From assembly GCF_036373705.1 (NCBI RefSeq), contig NC_089851.1, forward strand, positions 52,731,812 through 52,795,811: a DNA stretch of 64,000 nt, read 5' to 3'. Shown piece by piece: positions 34,215-44,061 of the stretch. Below the pieces are notes generated by a model. That model was not told the DNA's origin and made no database searches. It saw only the letters and a program-made list of their open reading frames with translations. The position numbers and the translations under genes are program-made. The stretch comes from Amia ocellicauda (taxonomy: Eukaryota > Chordata > Actinopteri > Amiiformes > Amiidae). Numbering within the stretch: the first letter of the stretch is position 1; every line of letters begins with the position of its first letter.

Positions 34215-34655
34215 GCTTCCTCTTCTTGCAAAACCTCAAATCCACCCCTTTCAACTTTACTTGCCTGCAAAAGCTTGACCTGCTTGGTCCTGTGCTTAAC
34301 CCTGGAAGTAATATTTTTCAGACAGGGCTTGACCACGACCCTCTTCCTTTTCGGCAACAATTGCAAGCATGTTCCTGACTGACCCCCTTGATGTACCACA
34401 CCACTCTCAGCCGCCATCCATAGATTCACAGTGGCAGTACATGGGCTTTTTGCGACACCCCAAACATGATGGGGCAGTGCAGCGTCGAACAGAATGGCCC
34501 TGTACCCCACAGTCAAAGCAAATAAAGGAAGGGCAATTCTTCATCAAGTGGTCAGGGGACAAACAGAGGGAGCAAATTTTATGCTGGTTATTATGCAGAA
34601 CCCGGAAGTGTCTAAGTCCCTCAGCAGTCATGAACTTGGCACTATAGGGAAGGGA
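34211..34655 (-). pseudogene. LINE ORF1 C-terminal part with two zinc knuckles
   Basis: From AKFMTAEGLRHFRVLHNNQH the frame gives two CCHC knuckles, CSLCLSPDHLMKNC and CFDCGVQGHSVRRC, and a third cysteine cluster CLGCRKKPMYCHC. A lysine/arginine-rich tail follows in another frame (RKRVVVKPCLKNITSRVKHR). The N-terminal part of ORF1 is missing: the 5' untranslated region (34650-34789) joins it directly, so this copy has a second internal deletion. Confidence 0.75.
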
Positions 34656-34789
34656 TGAAACATATAAAACAAATACAAAATAAATAAAACTACAGTTTCG
34701 AAGTGTTTTCCACAAAGAGAGCAGTGTGCCGAAACACACTGCCTCCTCTCACAAACTCGCCAAACCGGTCCGGTCACTCCCACAATCAA

Positions 34790-34818
34790 GGCGCGTTCAG
34801 GACGGTGTGGCCGCAAGC
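34790..34818 (-). pseudogene. 5S rRNA 5' fragment split from 30985-31079
   Basis: The minus strand reads GCTTGCGGCCACACCGTCCT then GAACGCGCC, nt 1-29 of 5S rRNA, followed at once by LINE sequence (TTGATTGTGGGAGTGACC). Confidence 0.9.
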
Positions 34819-35022
34819 CAAGAGGCCTGGCTGCATGATGTCTCTTAAAGGCAGGCGGGTATTGACGCAACCTGCAGCAAAAAAAAAAAAAATGGAGGGA
34901 ACAATGTCAGTACAGGAAAGGGTGTTGAAAGTAGCCGGGTAGGTGTAGAACACTTCATTTATATCTCCTCCAGACAGAAAGAGTAATAAGAGCTATGATG
35001 AAGTTACCCAGGAGACATAAAA
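34819..35022 (-). repeat. 5S rDNA intergenic spacer, copy 2
   Basis: 204 bp between the 5S copy at 35023-35141 and the split one at 34818. Same sequence as 30779-30984 with few differences. A third, truncated spacer start lies at 35142-35178, where the array is broken off. Confidence 0.8.
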
Positions 35023-35141
35023 AGCTTGCAGCACCTGGTATTTCAAGGAGGTCTCCCATCCAAGTACCGCCCAGGCGCTGCCCTGTTGAGCTTCCGAGAT
35101 CGGACGAGATCGGGCGCGTTCAGGACGGTGTGGCCGTAAGC
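35023..35141 (-). rRNA. 5S rRNA gene copy, near full length
   Basis: About 119 nt on the minus strand from GCTTACGGCCACACC to GGTGCTGCAAGC, ending in a T run. The C box is intact (TACTTGGATGGGAGACC), but the A box reads AAGCTCAACAGGG instead of the usual AAGCTAAGCAGGG, and the 3' helix strand has changes (CTCCTTGAAATACC). It may be a variant or an inactive relic gene. It is the only unit here without a LINE. Confidence 0.85.
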
Positions 35142-35259
35142 CAAGAGCCCTGGCTGCATGATGTCTCTTAAAGGCAGACTAGGTTTTGGCTTGTGCGGGG
35201 CGCGATATAAGGCCGCTATACAAGTGATAGCTCATAGAGGATCTTTCATTATGGGTCAT

Positions 35260-35786
35260 GAAGGTGGAAGAGGGAGGATTCTATGTAACGCTGCCTAGTA
35301 ACGCGTCCCTCGACATTTATCCTAACAACACCATTTCTAGTTTTACGGTCAAATTTGTAAAACCTATAGAACTACAGGGTACCTGGGAGGTGGGGTTGTC
35401 AGAATACAGTACCCCCACACTTGGGCTGTAGTACGTGATGGAGACTCTGTCTTTTCAATTTTGGACATCGGAATTAACAAATAGTGGACTTTCGTATTAA
35501 AAACGGCTATTATGAAAATATTGAAAAATTATTAGAAGAGATGAACAAACAGATCTCTGTAGGGAAACAACCTGTCAGATTACATTACAGTTCGATTAAA
35601 AATAAAGTTTACATGGAGGCCGCGCCTACGATAAGATTTAAAACCAGCGGTAACCTAGGCCGGATTTTAGGGTTTTACGCCAACAATCAGGATGAATTTA
35701 AGGATATAATAGCTCCATACCCCGCGGATATCCGCGCAGGATTTTACACCCTTTATGTCTACACGGACATCATTTCACACCATTAG
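35260..35786 (+). pseudogene. Polinton/Maverick-like structural protein remnant (tentative)
   Basis: An N-terminal piece in one frame (EEGGFYVTLPSNASLDIYPN, SSFTVKFVKPIELQGTWEVG) is followed after stops and a frame change by 35484-35786, DFRIKNGYYENIEKLLEEMN to GFYTLYVYTDIIS. I recall this layout, with FYVTLPSNAS at the start and a LYVY.DI motif late, from a protein found in Polinton/Maverick elements of invertebrates and fish, probably a virion-type component. I cannot verify this here. The C-terminal part is missing and stops interrupt the frame. No polymerase or integrase of such an element is in the window. Confidence 0.4.
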
Positions 35787-35789
35787 GGC

Positions 35790-36575
35790 CTGGAGGTAAT
35801 AAAACCCTTTGAAGCGGGTGAGAGCCGAAATCCCGAAATAGAGCTATGAACCCAGGCCAACCGGCGATTCCAAAAGATGGCATGGATTGACATCAGGCAT
35901 AAATCGAGCCTCCTCCAATAGGAGACTGGGGGCTGAAACTGAAATCCAATCTCACAAACTCAAGAACCAATCACCTATGATCTATCAGGCATAAAAAGTA
36001 AAGCACAGCACTTCTTCTCTCTCTCTCTCTCTCTCTCACCTGAACCGGTAACTCGCTGCCTCAACTCAATTCTTTTGCCAGAACCGGAACCCGAAACCAA
36101 CCAAGTCTTTGCTGGCAACAGAAGAGTTTAACTGGGAGAAGGAGATTGAGCTGTATGAAGAATTCTTTTAAAGGACTTTATTTAGTAAAGTACTTTAGAA
36201 ACTGCGCATGCCCGCCTATACCCATCTGATCAGTGGAGTTTTACAGCTGGACAATCGACTGCAATACGAAAGTGTTCAGTCATTTAAATAGCTATTGAGT
36301 CTTAAGAAACTTGACCCTTGGAAACGAACAGGGCCCTGCTTTCCTCAAAGATTTTGTCTTCAAGTAACTACGGTGGAAAATCCTGCTTACAAAGAAGACA
36401 TCCTGTGCACAAACTTGGAGCCTTCAAACCAGTGGAAAATCTGTTTGGAAAAGACTCTACTTTCGCGAAACCCCAACTTCCAGGTGGATCAACTGAGTGG
36501 AAGTTATTGGACAAAGCCGAACCAGACTGCCTTCCAGTTTTGAGTCCAGAGCCCTAACCACTACTCCATCTACAT
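35790..36575. other. Unassigned DNA with a (CT)n tract
   Basis: A (CT)n run lies at 36018-36037. The ORFs at 36295-36557 match nothing I know. The segment 36541-36568 (AGTCCAGAGCCCTAACCACT) resembles the tail of a common fish SINE, so part may be a retroposon. Confidence 0.35.
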
Positions 36576-36579
36576 ACAT

Positions 36580-37137
36580 TACCCTGAATGCCTACAGCTT
36601 CCAATTTGAGGATCAGTCTTTGGTGTGGAACCTTATCAAAAGCTTTTTTGAAATCTAAATATATCATATCATATGCTTTCACCTGATCTACAGCTGCAAC
36701 TGCATTTTCAAAAAATTCTAATAAATTAGTAAGTCATGATCTGCCTCATCTAAACCCATGTCGACTATCTCCAAGAATATGGTTTTCATTAAGATGCTCC
36801 TCTATTTTCTGTCTAATCATTTTTTCCAACATTTGCAGTGGTGCAGTGGATTGGTATGAAATTTGCTGTCTTCCAGTCAGTTGGCACATCCCCTGTTCTA
36901 AGTGTCATTTGGAATATTTGAGTTAGCGGCCTATAAATAATTTCCCTAATTTCTTTAAGTACCATTGGAAATATCCCATCTGGCCCAGGTGATTTGTTTG
37001 TTTTTAATTCTGCTAGTCCATTTAGTACCTCCTCCTCATTTATCCTGATCTCTTGTTCGAAAGTTTCACCCACAAAGATTCTGTTCCGTTACTGGGATGT
37101 AATTTGAGTTCTTCTGCCTCAATGTCATTTTTCACGT
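36580..37137 (-). mobile_element. Fragment of CR1/Jockey-type LINE (RT start)
   Basis: The minus strand reads EEVLNGLAELKTNKSPGPDG, VLKEIREIIYRPLTQIFQMT and TGDVPTDWKTANFIPIH, the N-terminal RT region also found at 41915-42110. It then loses about 100 bp and continues with pieces equivalent to HGFR and to LDFQKAFDK near 36640-36770. It ends at 37137, where a Tc1 element begins at a TA. Confidence 0.75.
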
Positions 37138-37298
37138 ATACAGTGAGGGAAAAAAGTATTTCATCCCCTGCTGATTTTGTACGTTTGCTCACTGTTATGA
37201 CCCCAAGTGGCTGATGTAAGGGGATAAGAGGAACATAACATAAAACACACAAATGCAGTAGTGGGAGAGTGAAGGGAGTGCAAAAACCAACACAATAT

Positions 37299-37300
<2 letters not shown>

Positions 37301-37357
<57 letters not shown>
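37301..37357. repeat. (AT)n microsatellite
   Basis: About 28 AT dinucleotides inside the presumed 3' LTR of the Gmr1-like element. Confidence 0.95.
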
Positions 37358-37358
<1 letters not shown>

Positions 37359-38009
37359 AAGGGTTTATTTACAATGGGGAGGGGAGTATGTACAAGTATG
37401 TACAGTATACAAAAACACGTGATGATAATGGTACAAATAATGAACAAATATACAGAGGAAAACACCCTTGGCGGTGTCGGCTAACACTGAAACAAAACAA
37501 AACCTATCTAAGCTAGTCTAAAAGAGTAAACCACTACCTGACTTGTAGGATGACCCTAACTAGCTACACTAACTAAACTATCTAAACCTAACAACTAGTA
37601 CAGAGGGGTGATCACCGCCCCTACCTAAATACCTAATGTGCTAGACAACATACATCCCTACGTGTAACCGTGTAAACCCATGGGTATCTCACCTATCTAC
37701 CCGTTCTCCCCTGAACAGAGCACAATACAGAATACAATGTAAACGGAAACAAAACAGAGAAGAAACAGTGGATATTTACACAAGGAAAAACAATCAATCA
37801 CAAAGGTATTTTAAACAAACAGACAGGGTAGCAACACGAAATGGCATTGCAATCGGTAGTCTCTCGTAATGGAGGAATGACGGGGTATTTAAGCAGTAGT
37901 TGGAGACATCTGATTGGACAGGAACAGCACGGAACAGCGGAGTTGAGTGACGGGGACGAGAGCCAATCACAGCGGGACACCTGCGTACAATAGGGATAGG
38001 AGGAGAACA

Positions 38010-39285
38010 GACACAGAGCACACGCACGTAACGATCAGTGTATACAACAATCGGCAGAGCACTGGAACCAATATAAACTTCAAATAACTGCAATGCTAAT
38101 AATAATGCTAATTCTTCCTGCTTGATTGTGGAGTAATTGACTTGGCACTTATTGAATTTCTGTGAGAAATAACACACAGGGTGATCAACACCATCACCAC
38201 CCCCCTGTAACAGGACAGCAGCCGCACCTCGAGCACTCGCATCCACCTCCAACTTGAAAGGACGTCCAAAGTCAGGGGCAGCGAGAACAGGAGTACTGCA
38301 CAGGAGTGCTTTAGCCTGCTCAAAAACATCCTGGCATTCATCGGACCAAACAAATGCAGACGAGGGACTAAGGAGACTGGTGAGTGGAGCGACTACCGCA
38401 GAAAAGTTTCTACAAAAACTACGATAGTAGCCCGCCATGCCTAGAAAACGCTGCAATTCGCACCGGGTCGTGGGCATGGGGAAGGAGACAATAGCAGATA
38501 CCTTGGCATCCAGTGGACGCACCTGACCGTGGCCAACCTGTTTGCCAAGGTAGGAAACCGTAGCTTTTCCAAATTCACATTTAGCCAGGTTGAGTGTTAA
38601 TGACGCCTGTGCTAAACGCTCAAATACAGCTCGTAACGTCATGATATGAGACGACCAGTTGGATGAATAAACAACTAAGTCATCCAGATATGCATCACAG
38701 TGTGGAACGTCAGACAAGATTAAATTCACCAAATGCTGAAAAGTGGCAGGAGCGTTGCGCATGCCGAAGGGCATGACAGAGTACTGCAGAAAGTTATCTG
38801 GGGTCACGAGGGGTTAATGGTACTTGCCAGTAACCTTTCAGGAGATCCAGCTTACTGACAAAGATGGCGGAGCCAACCTTATCTATGCAATCATCTAATC
38901 TTGGTAACGGGAATGAATCTGGGACAGTCACAGCATTCACCTTCCGGTAATCCGTACAAAATTGGTAGGTACCGTTGGGTTTAGGGACCAAAATACAAGG
39001 GGAACTCCAGGGACTAGAACTCGGCGTAGCAAGGCCATTTTCTAGCAGATATGCTACCTCCTGTTTCATGATGTCCCTTTTGGTAGAATTAATGTGATAG
39101 GCATGTTGTTTAATAGGAGCAGCATTTCCCACGTTTAAATTGTGTTCCAAAACTGTAGTGCGAGTGGGGACATCACCGAAAAGACAGGGGAAGTCCTGGA
39201 TTAATTCCATAATGTCCTCTCTTTGTTCACTAGGTAGATGGGCTAATTGGGAAGGGAAAACCAGCAACATTTCAGAATTAAGCAA
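38010..39285 (-). pseudogene. Gmr1-like reverse transcriptase and RNase H
   Basis: 39285-38794 gives the RT N-terminus (DIMKQEVAYLLENGLATPSS, CILVPKPNGTYQFCTDYRKV, FVSKLDLLKGYWQVPLTPR). A short deletion and frame change near 38805 leads to 38807-38020: FLQYSVMPFGMRNAPATFQH, catalytic AYLDDLVVYS, TVSYLGKQVGHGQVRP, FLGMAGYYRSFCRNFSAVV, then RNase H from FKLEVDASARGAAAVLLQGG to STIKQEELALLLALQLFEVY and VVYTDR. Right after YTDR the frame runs into LTR-like sequence, so the end of RNase H is deleted. No integrase follows, consistent with its upstream position. Confidence 0.85.
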
Positions 39286-39291
39286 CCGAGC

Positions 39292-39607
39292 TCACTGCTG
39301 AGGAGTGTTTCGCAATACCAAGCCATCCTCATCACCAAAACTAACCTCCATAGTGTCAACCACAGAGGCTGGGACAGCAGAGCAGACATCGGGCTCTGCA
39401 ATCTTCTCTGACGACTTTACTGGAGGGGTCAGTCTCGAGTGATATAACTTTAACATGTTAATGTGGAACACTCGAGACTGGCGTCTGCGGTCGGGAGTTC
39501 GAATCACATAATCAGTGTCACTTAACTTTTTATCAACCAGGTATGGACCTGAAAACCGGGCAGAGAGGGAGGACCCTGGAATATGCAACAAAACCAGAAC
39601 CTGGTCA
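39292..39607 (-). pseudogene. Integrase C-terminal domain remnant, upstream of RT
   Basis: QPGDQVLVLLHIPGSSLSAR, FSGPYLVDKKLSDTDYVIRT and SRVFHINMLKLYHSR form the typical integrase C-terminal (GPY/F) module. It lies only six bases before the RT ORF on the same strand. The catalytic core of integrase is absent, and a perfect hairpin (39585-39649) marks the junction with gag. Confidence 0.8.
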
Positions 39608-39649
39608 CCTGGCTGTAGAGAACGTGTGACCAGGTTCTGGTTTTGTTGC
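39585..39649. repeat. Perfect 24-bp inverted repeat (hairpin)
   Basis: The arm GCAACAAAACCAGAACCTGG plus TCAC (39585-39608) is exactly complementary to 39626-39649, separated by 17 nt. It sits at the junction between the integrase and gag remnants. Confidence 0.95.
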
Positions 39650-40000
39650 CTCCGCATCCGCACCCATATTGGCGGCCTCCGCGCTGCCCACACTCTCCTT
39701 CAGACCGGGCACGGGCCGCACTGCCGGGGCCGCCGTGCGCATCACCGGGGTGACTGGGGCAGGGGCAGGATCAGGGACACGGGCAGGATCAGGCAACACC
39801 GGAGGCACAACGAGCACTTGTCCTTCCACCAACTTATCCATGACGATCTGTCTAAGCTGAGCTTTAACAATGTTCCTCGAAACTGTGAAACAGAAGTGAT
39901 CCGCTAAAGCATATAAATCAGCCTTGCGACACACATCAAGCTGATCCAGAGACGGGACACTCAGAAAAGTACTTAAATCAAAACTGGCCATAATTGTGAC
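39605..40000 (-). pseudogene. Gmr1-like gag N-terminal fragment
   Basis: From MASFDLSTFLSVPSLDQLDV the frame continues CRKADLYALADHFCFTVSRN and a proline-rich stretch (VLPDPARVPDPAPAPVTPVM). This matches the start of gag in fish elements of this type by layout. It is fused near 39640 to the integrase remnant, so the core of gag, the nucleocapsid, the protease and most of integrase are lost. Confidence 0.6.
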
Positions 40001-40111
40001 AAAATACACCACAAAAACCAATACCAATAATATAAACAAACCACCTGCACAGCACAACACCCACACAAACACTACCACTATTTGCATGCAACTACGGGAA
40101 AGAATATAACT

Positions 40112-40129
40112 CCCGGACGAGCCCCCAAT
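40112..40129 (-). promoter_or_regulatory. Primer-binding site, tRNA-Pro type
   Basis: The minus strand reads TTGGGGGCTCGTCCGGGA, two bases inside the right-hand LTR end (GTAACA at 40137-40132). It fits the 3' end of tRNA-Pro as used by several retroelements, and it fixes the minus-strand orientation of the element. Confidence 0.7.
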
Positions 40130-40357
40130 TATGTTACGACCCCAAGTGGCTGATGTAAGGGGATAAGAGGAACCCACCTGCACACAACAAAGAAAAAAGA
40201 AATGACAAAGAAATTATAAGTCTATAATTTTAATGGTAGGTGTATTTTAACAGTGAGAGACAGAATAACAACAAAAAAATCCAGAAAAACGCATTTCAAA
40301 AAAGTTATACATTGATTTGCATGTTAATGAGGGAAATAAGTATTTGACCCCTTCGAC

Positions 40358-41330
40358 TTAGTACGTGGTGGCAAAACCCTTGTTGGCAATCACAGAGGTC
40401 AGACGTTTCTTGTAGTTGGCCATCAGGTTTGCACACATCTCAGGAGGGATTTTGTCCCAATCCTCTTTGCAGATCCTCTCCAAGTCATTAAGGTTTCGAG
40501 GCTGACGTTTGGCAACTCGAACCTTCAGCTCCCTCCACAGATTGTCTATGGGATTAAGGTCTGGAGACTGGCTAGGCCACGCCAGGACCTTAATGTGCTT
40601 CTTCTTGAACCACTCCTTTGTTGCCTTGGCTGTGTGTTTTGGGTCAATGTCATGCTGGAATACCCATCCATGACCCATTTCCAATGCCCTGGCTGAGGGA
40701 AGGAGGTTCTCACCCAAGATTTGACGTTACATGGCCCCGTCCATCGTCCCTTTGATGCGGTGCAGTTGTCCTGTCCCCTTAGCAGAAAAACACCCCCAAA
40801 GCATAATGTTTCCACCTCCATGTTTGACAGTGGGGGATGGTTTTCTTGGGGTCATTCCTCCTCCTCCAAACACGGCGAGTTGAGTTGATGCCAAAGCGCT
40901 CGATTTTGGTCTCATCTGACCACAACACTTTCACCCAGTTCTCTTCTGAATCATTCAGATGTTCATTGGGAAACTTCAGACGGGCCTGTACATGTGCTTT
41001 CTTGAGCAGGGGGACCTTGCAGGTGCTGCAGGATTTCAGTCCTTCACGGTATAGTGTGTTACCAATTGTTTTCTAGGTGACTATGGTTATTCCTCACCGT
41101 TCTCATGATCATTGAAACTCCACGAGGTGAGATCTTGCATGGAGCCCCAGACCGAGGGACACTGACAGTTATTTTGTGTTTCTTCCATTTGCGAATAATT
41201 GCACCAACTGTTGTCACCTTCTCACCAAGCTGCTTGGCGATGGTCTTTTAGCCCATTCCAGCCTTGTGTAGGTCTACAATCTTGTCCCTGACATCCTTGG
41301 ACAGCTCTTTGGTCTTGGCCATGGTGGAGA
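40358..41330 (-). pseudogene. Tc1-like transposase pseudogene (DD34D)
   Basis: The C-terminal part (40358-40717) has [20 protein letters not shown] with the second Asp, and [20 protein letters not shown], where the catalytic Glu of DD34E is replaced by Asp (codon at 40544-40546). It ends NKGFATTY. Upstream, a stop at about 40729-40731 interrupts the frame after TMDGAM; 40915-40732 gives [20 protein letters not shown] and [19 protein letters not shown]. The N-terminal HTH region (40980-41330) is readable only in several frames and has deletions. Inactive. Confidence 0.85.
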
Positions 41331-41519
41331 GTTTGGAATCTGATTAATTGATTGCTTGGTTTCAACCCCGTAATAACTGGGTGCTGGGTAGGGTCCTCTA
41401 TAATTCTGTGTTTCGACCATGTTAAAAAAGTGGCCGCTCAATTTCATGGGTAGGAAGTTGAACGAGTCTATGTACCAAAACTTAGCAAATTGAGGACCAA
41501 AAAACATTGGTCAAAATGG

Positions 41520-43260
41520 TTTAATAGAGGTATGCAAAAAAATATCAAGAGAAAAACAATGTTGTATAGCACATACAAAAGGGACGGAGATTAAACAAAA
41601 TACATAGAATATGTTGAGCTGCAAGGAGACCTTAAGAAAGGGGTCAGGAAAGCAAATAGGGAAATAGAAAGAAACATAGCTCTTGGAACTAAAACTAATG
41701 CAAAGAGCTTTTCAATACTGCCACAGCAAGAGGTCAATAAAGTAGGAAGTGAAACAGATAAAGGGCAAAAATTGAAGTATCTTGGAAAATGAACAAGATG
41801 TGGCAAATGTTCTAAATGAGTTTTTCACAGAGATTTTTACAAAGGAAAAAAACAGATAACATGCCACAGGTTAACAACCAGTCCAGTCAAATCCTAAGAG
41901 AGATTAGGGTAAAGGATGAGGAGGTACTAAAGGGACTAGCAGAATTAAAAACAAACAAATCACCTGGGCCAGATGGTATATTTCCAACAGTACTTAAAGA
42001 AATTAGGGAAATTATTTATAGGCCTCTAACTCAAATATTCCAAATGACACTTCAAACAGGGGATGTGCCAACTGACTGGAAGACAGCAAACGTCATACCA
42101 ATCCACAAGAAAGGGGACAAAACTGAGCCAGGAAATTACAGACCAATCAGTCTCACCTGCATCACCTGTAAAATATTGGAAAAAATGATTACACAGAAAA
42201 TAGAGGAGCATCTTAATGAAAACCATATTCTTGGAGATAGTCAACATGGGTTTAGACGAGGCAGATCATGTTATACTAATTTATTAGAATTTTTTGAACA
42301 TGCAACTGCAGCTGTGGATCATGTGAAAGCATATGATATGATATACTTAGATTTTCAAAAAGCATTTGATAAGGTTCCATACCAAAGACTGAGCCTCAAA
42401 TTGGAAGCTGTAGGCATTCAGGGTAATGTAAGTAGATGGATTATGAACTGGTTGATGTATAGGAAGCAGAGGGTGTCGATTAGAGGAGTTGCTTCTAACT
42501 GGAGTGAGGTTGTTAGTGGAGTTCCACGGTGATCAGTACTAGGGCCTGTGCTTTTTCTAATCTATATTAATGATCTGGACTCTGGGATAGTTAGCAAACT
42601 TGTCAAATTTGCAGATGATACTAAAATAGGTGGCTCAGCAGATACAATCTCGGCAGCACAGACTATTCAAAGGGACTTAGATAATATTCAGTTGTGGGCC
42701 GACACCTGGCAGATGAAACTCAATGTGGACAAGTGCAAGGTAATACATACAGGTAACAAAAATGTCCACTATAATTACTCTATGGGAGGAATAGAAGTAA
42801 TGCATGAGAAAGACCTAGGAGTCTATGTGGACTCCTCACTTTCTCCATCCAAGCAATCTGTGGAAGCAATAAAAAAGGCAAACAGAATGTTAGGGTATAT
42901 TGTCAAAAGTGTAGAATTGAGAACAAGGGCAGTAATGTTGAGACTGTACAATGCACTAGTTAGAGCTCATCTGGAATACTGTGTACAGTTCTGGGCTCCA
43001 CACTTCAAGAAAGATATCGCTGCTATAGAGGCAATTCAGAGGAAAGCAAGGAGGCCCCAAGGCATTCAAGACACTTCTTCACACAGAGAGGCGTCACAAT
43101 CTGAACAAACTCCCCAGCAATGTGGTAGAAGATGAAAGTTTGGGAATATTCAAAAACAGACTGGATAGGATCCTTGGATCACTTAGTTATTAATGGACAC
43201 CAAATGAGCATGATGGGTCGAATGGCCTCCTCTCGTTTGTAAACTTTCTTATGTTCTTAT
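41520..43260 (+). mobile_element. CR1/Jockey-type non-LTR retrotransposon, 5'-truncated
   Basis: The linker before RT is readable from about 41575 (KRDGD, YVELQGDLKKGVRKANREIE) with stops. RT follows, and the 3' end near 43260 reads AAACTTTCTTATGTTCTTAT without a poly(A). The same 3' end occurs at 22264. An LTR element starts five bases later. Confidence 0.8.
41816..43135 (+). pseudogene. Non-LTR reverse transcriptase, one premature stop
   Basis: 41816-42532 contains LKTNKSPGPDGIFPTVLKEI, KTANVIPIHKKGDKTEPGNY, RPISLTCITCKILEKMITQK, HGFRRGRSCYTNLLEFFEHA and MIYLDFQKAFDKVPYQRLSL (motif A). It ends at a TGA (42530-42532) in the GVPQGSVLGP motif, which reads GVPR-stop-SVLGPV. The same frame continues with LFLIYINDLDSGIVSKLVKF, catalytic FADDTKIGG, WQMKLNVDKCKVIHTG and [21 protein letters not shown] deletion near 43055 removes part of the C-terminus. 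No endonuclease is present. Confidence 0.9.
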
Positions 43261-43264
43261 ACAT

Positions 43265-44005
43265 TGTAACGAGTTGAGGGGGCGGGTCTTCGATCACCGC
43301 TATGTGCCTGCCCTAATGCTCTCTTTTGCCATAGACAGGACCATGGACAGCAGAGCCAGACACTCCATGGATCAGGACCATGGACAGCCCAATGGAAAAA
43401 CACTGGCGAGGCAGCAGAACAGCCGCACCTGCCTTTGATTACAAATCACCCAGACTGCAAGCAGGTGTGGCTGATCAGTACAGACTATTTAAACTCACAC
43501 TGTGGTTTCTTCTTTGTCTTAGAAGTGGGGGGGGTGGACGGAAAGACAAGGAGGGTGAACAGAGGAGCAAAAGAAAGGACAAAGTAACTGGATTGGAAAC
43601 TAGATGACAAGTTGGACTGGCTGAGGACCTTGAAAGGCGTTTGGATTGTTTTGGAAGACTACGACCCTGGTGAAGACCCCTGAAACCCTTTTTGACCACG
43701 AGACTACCTAACCCCTCAAGACTGTTTAGTTTGTCTGTCTTTGTTTTGTTAACCCTGGGAAACCGCTTAGCTTTCCAAGGCTAGTCAGGGATTTTGTTTT
43801 TGTGTAGCAGACCATTCCTGCTACAGAAAGTGCTCTGTACAAAGAGCTAGGTTTTTGTTTTCAAGTTTCAATATCCACGACAGAACTAAAATAAACCAAC
43901 AGCGTGGGCTTTATTATCCTCTTCCTTGGTTTGTCTTGTGTTTTGACATTTATTCCCCGACTGAAATCATTTGGCTGCAGTAACCCAACCCCGCACCTCG
44001 TTACA
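43265..44005 (+). repeat. 5' LTR of the SCAN-gag gypsy element
   Basis: Starts TGTAACGAG and ends CTCGTTACA, a perfect 9-bp terminal inverted repeat. It contains a TATTTAAA box near 43488 and an AAATAAAC signal near 43889. It starts 5 bp after the LINE 3' end. Confidence 0.85.
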
Positions 44006-44061
44006 GTGGTGAAGAATGCAGGCAGGTTCAGATTTCACAACATAGAACCAGAAAGGAGAAC

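Larger units (their letters stand above)
31080..34789 (-). mobile_element. Tx1-type LINE inserted in a 5S rRNA gene
   Basis: A minus-strand element of 3.7 kb whose 5' end abuts nt ~29 of 5S rRNA (34790) and whose poly(A) tail (31080-31112, A runs broken by G and C) abuts the continuation of the same 5S gene (31079). A short duplicated target (GCGCC at one side, ATGCC at the other) is consistent with target-primed insertion. It carries an ORF1 remnant, an AP-endonuclease, an RT and a C-terminal zinc motif. Family knowledge: a Tx1-group LINE called Mutsu in zebrafish targets 5S rRNA genes, and this looks like a relative. The copy is internally deleted between endonuclease and RT. Confidence 0.85.
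37193..40187 (-). mobile_element. Gmr1-like gypsy retrotransposon, internally deleted
   Basis: A 43-bp phrase containing GACCCCAAGTGGCTGATGTA occurs in the same orientation at both ends (37193-37240 and 40132-40175), as LTR ends should. Just inside the right copy the minus strand reads TTGGGGGCTCGTCCGGGA, close to a tRNA-Pro primer-binding site. Reading from right to left there is a gag N-terminus (about 40000-39605), an integrase C-terminus (39693-39292), reverse transcriptase (39285-38200) and RNase H (to about 38020). Integrase upstream of RT is the order of Gmr1-like elements and opposite to ordinary gypsy. Most of gag, protease and integrase are deleted. 37240-38010 is probably the rest of a long 3' LTR, with an (AT)n tract at 37301-37357. 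Confidence 0.75.
37138..41365 (-). mobile_element. Tc1-like element split by an LTR retrotransposon
   Basis: The left terminal repeat (37138-37192, TACAGTGAGGGAAAAAAGTA) is followed by 3 kb of foreign retroelement. The Tc1 sequence then resumes at about 40195 (TCTATAATTTTAATGGTAGG) and continues through the transposase to about 41365. There the right end is lost and another sequence begins. The transposase lies on the minus strand. Confidence 0.85.

Noticed and set aside
37193..40187. Exact target-site duplication of the Gmr1-like element in Tc1
   Set aside because: The right-hand LTR end could not be fixed, so no duplication can be claimed.
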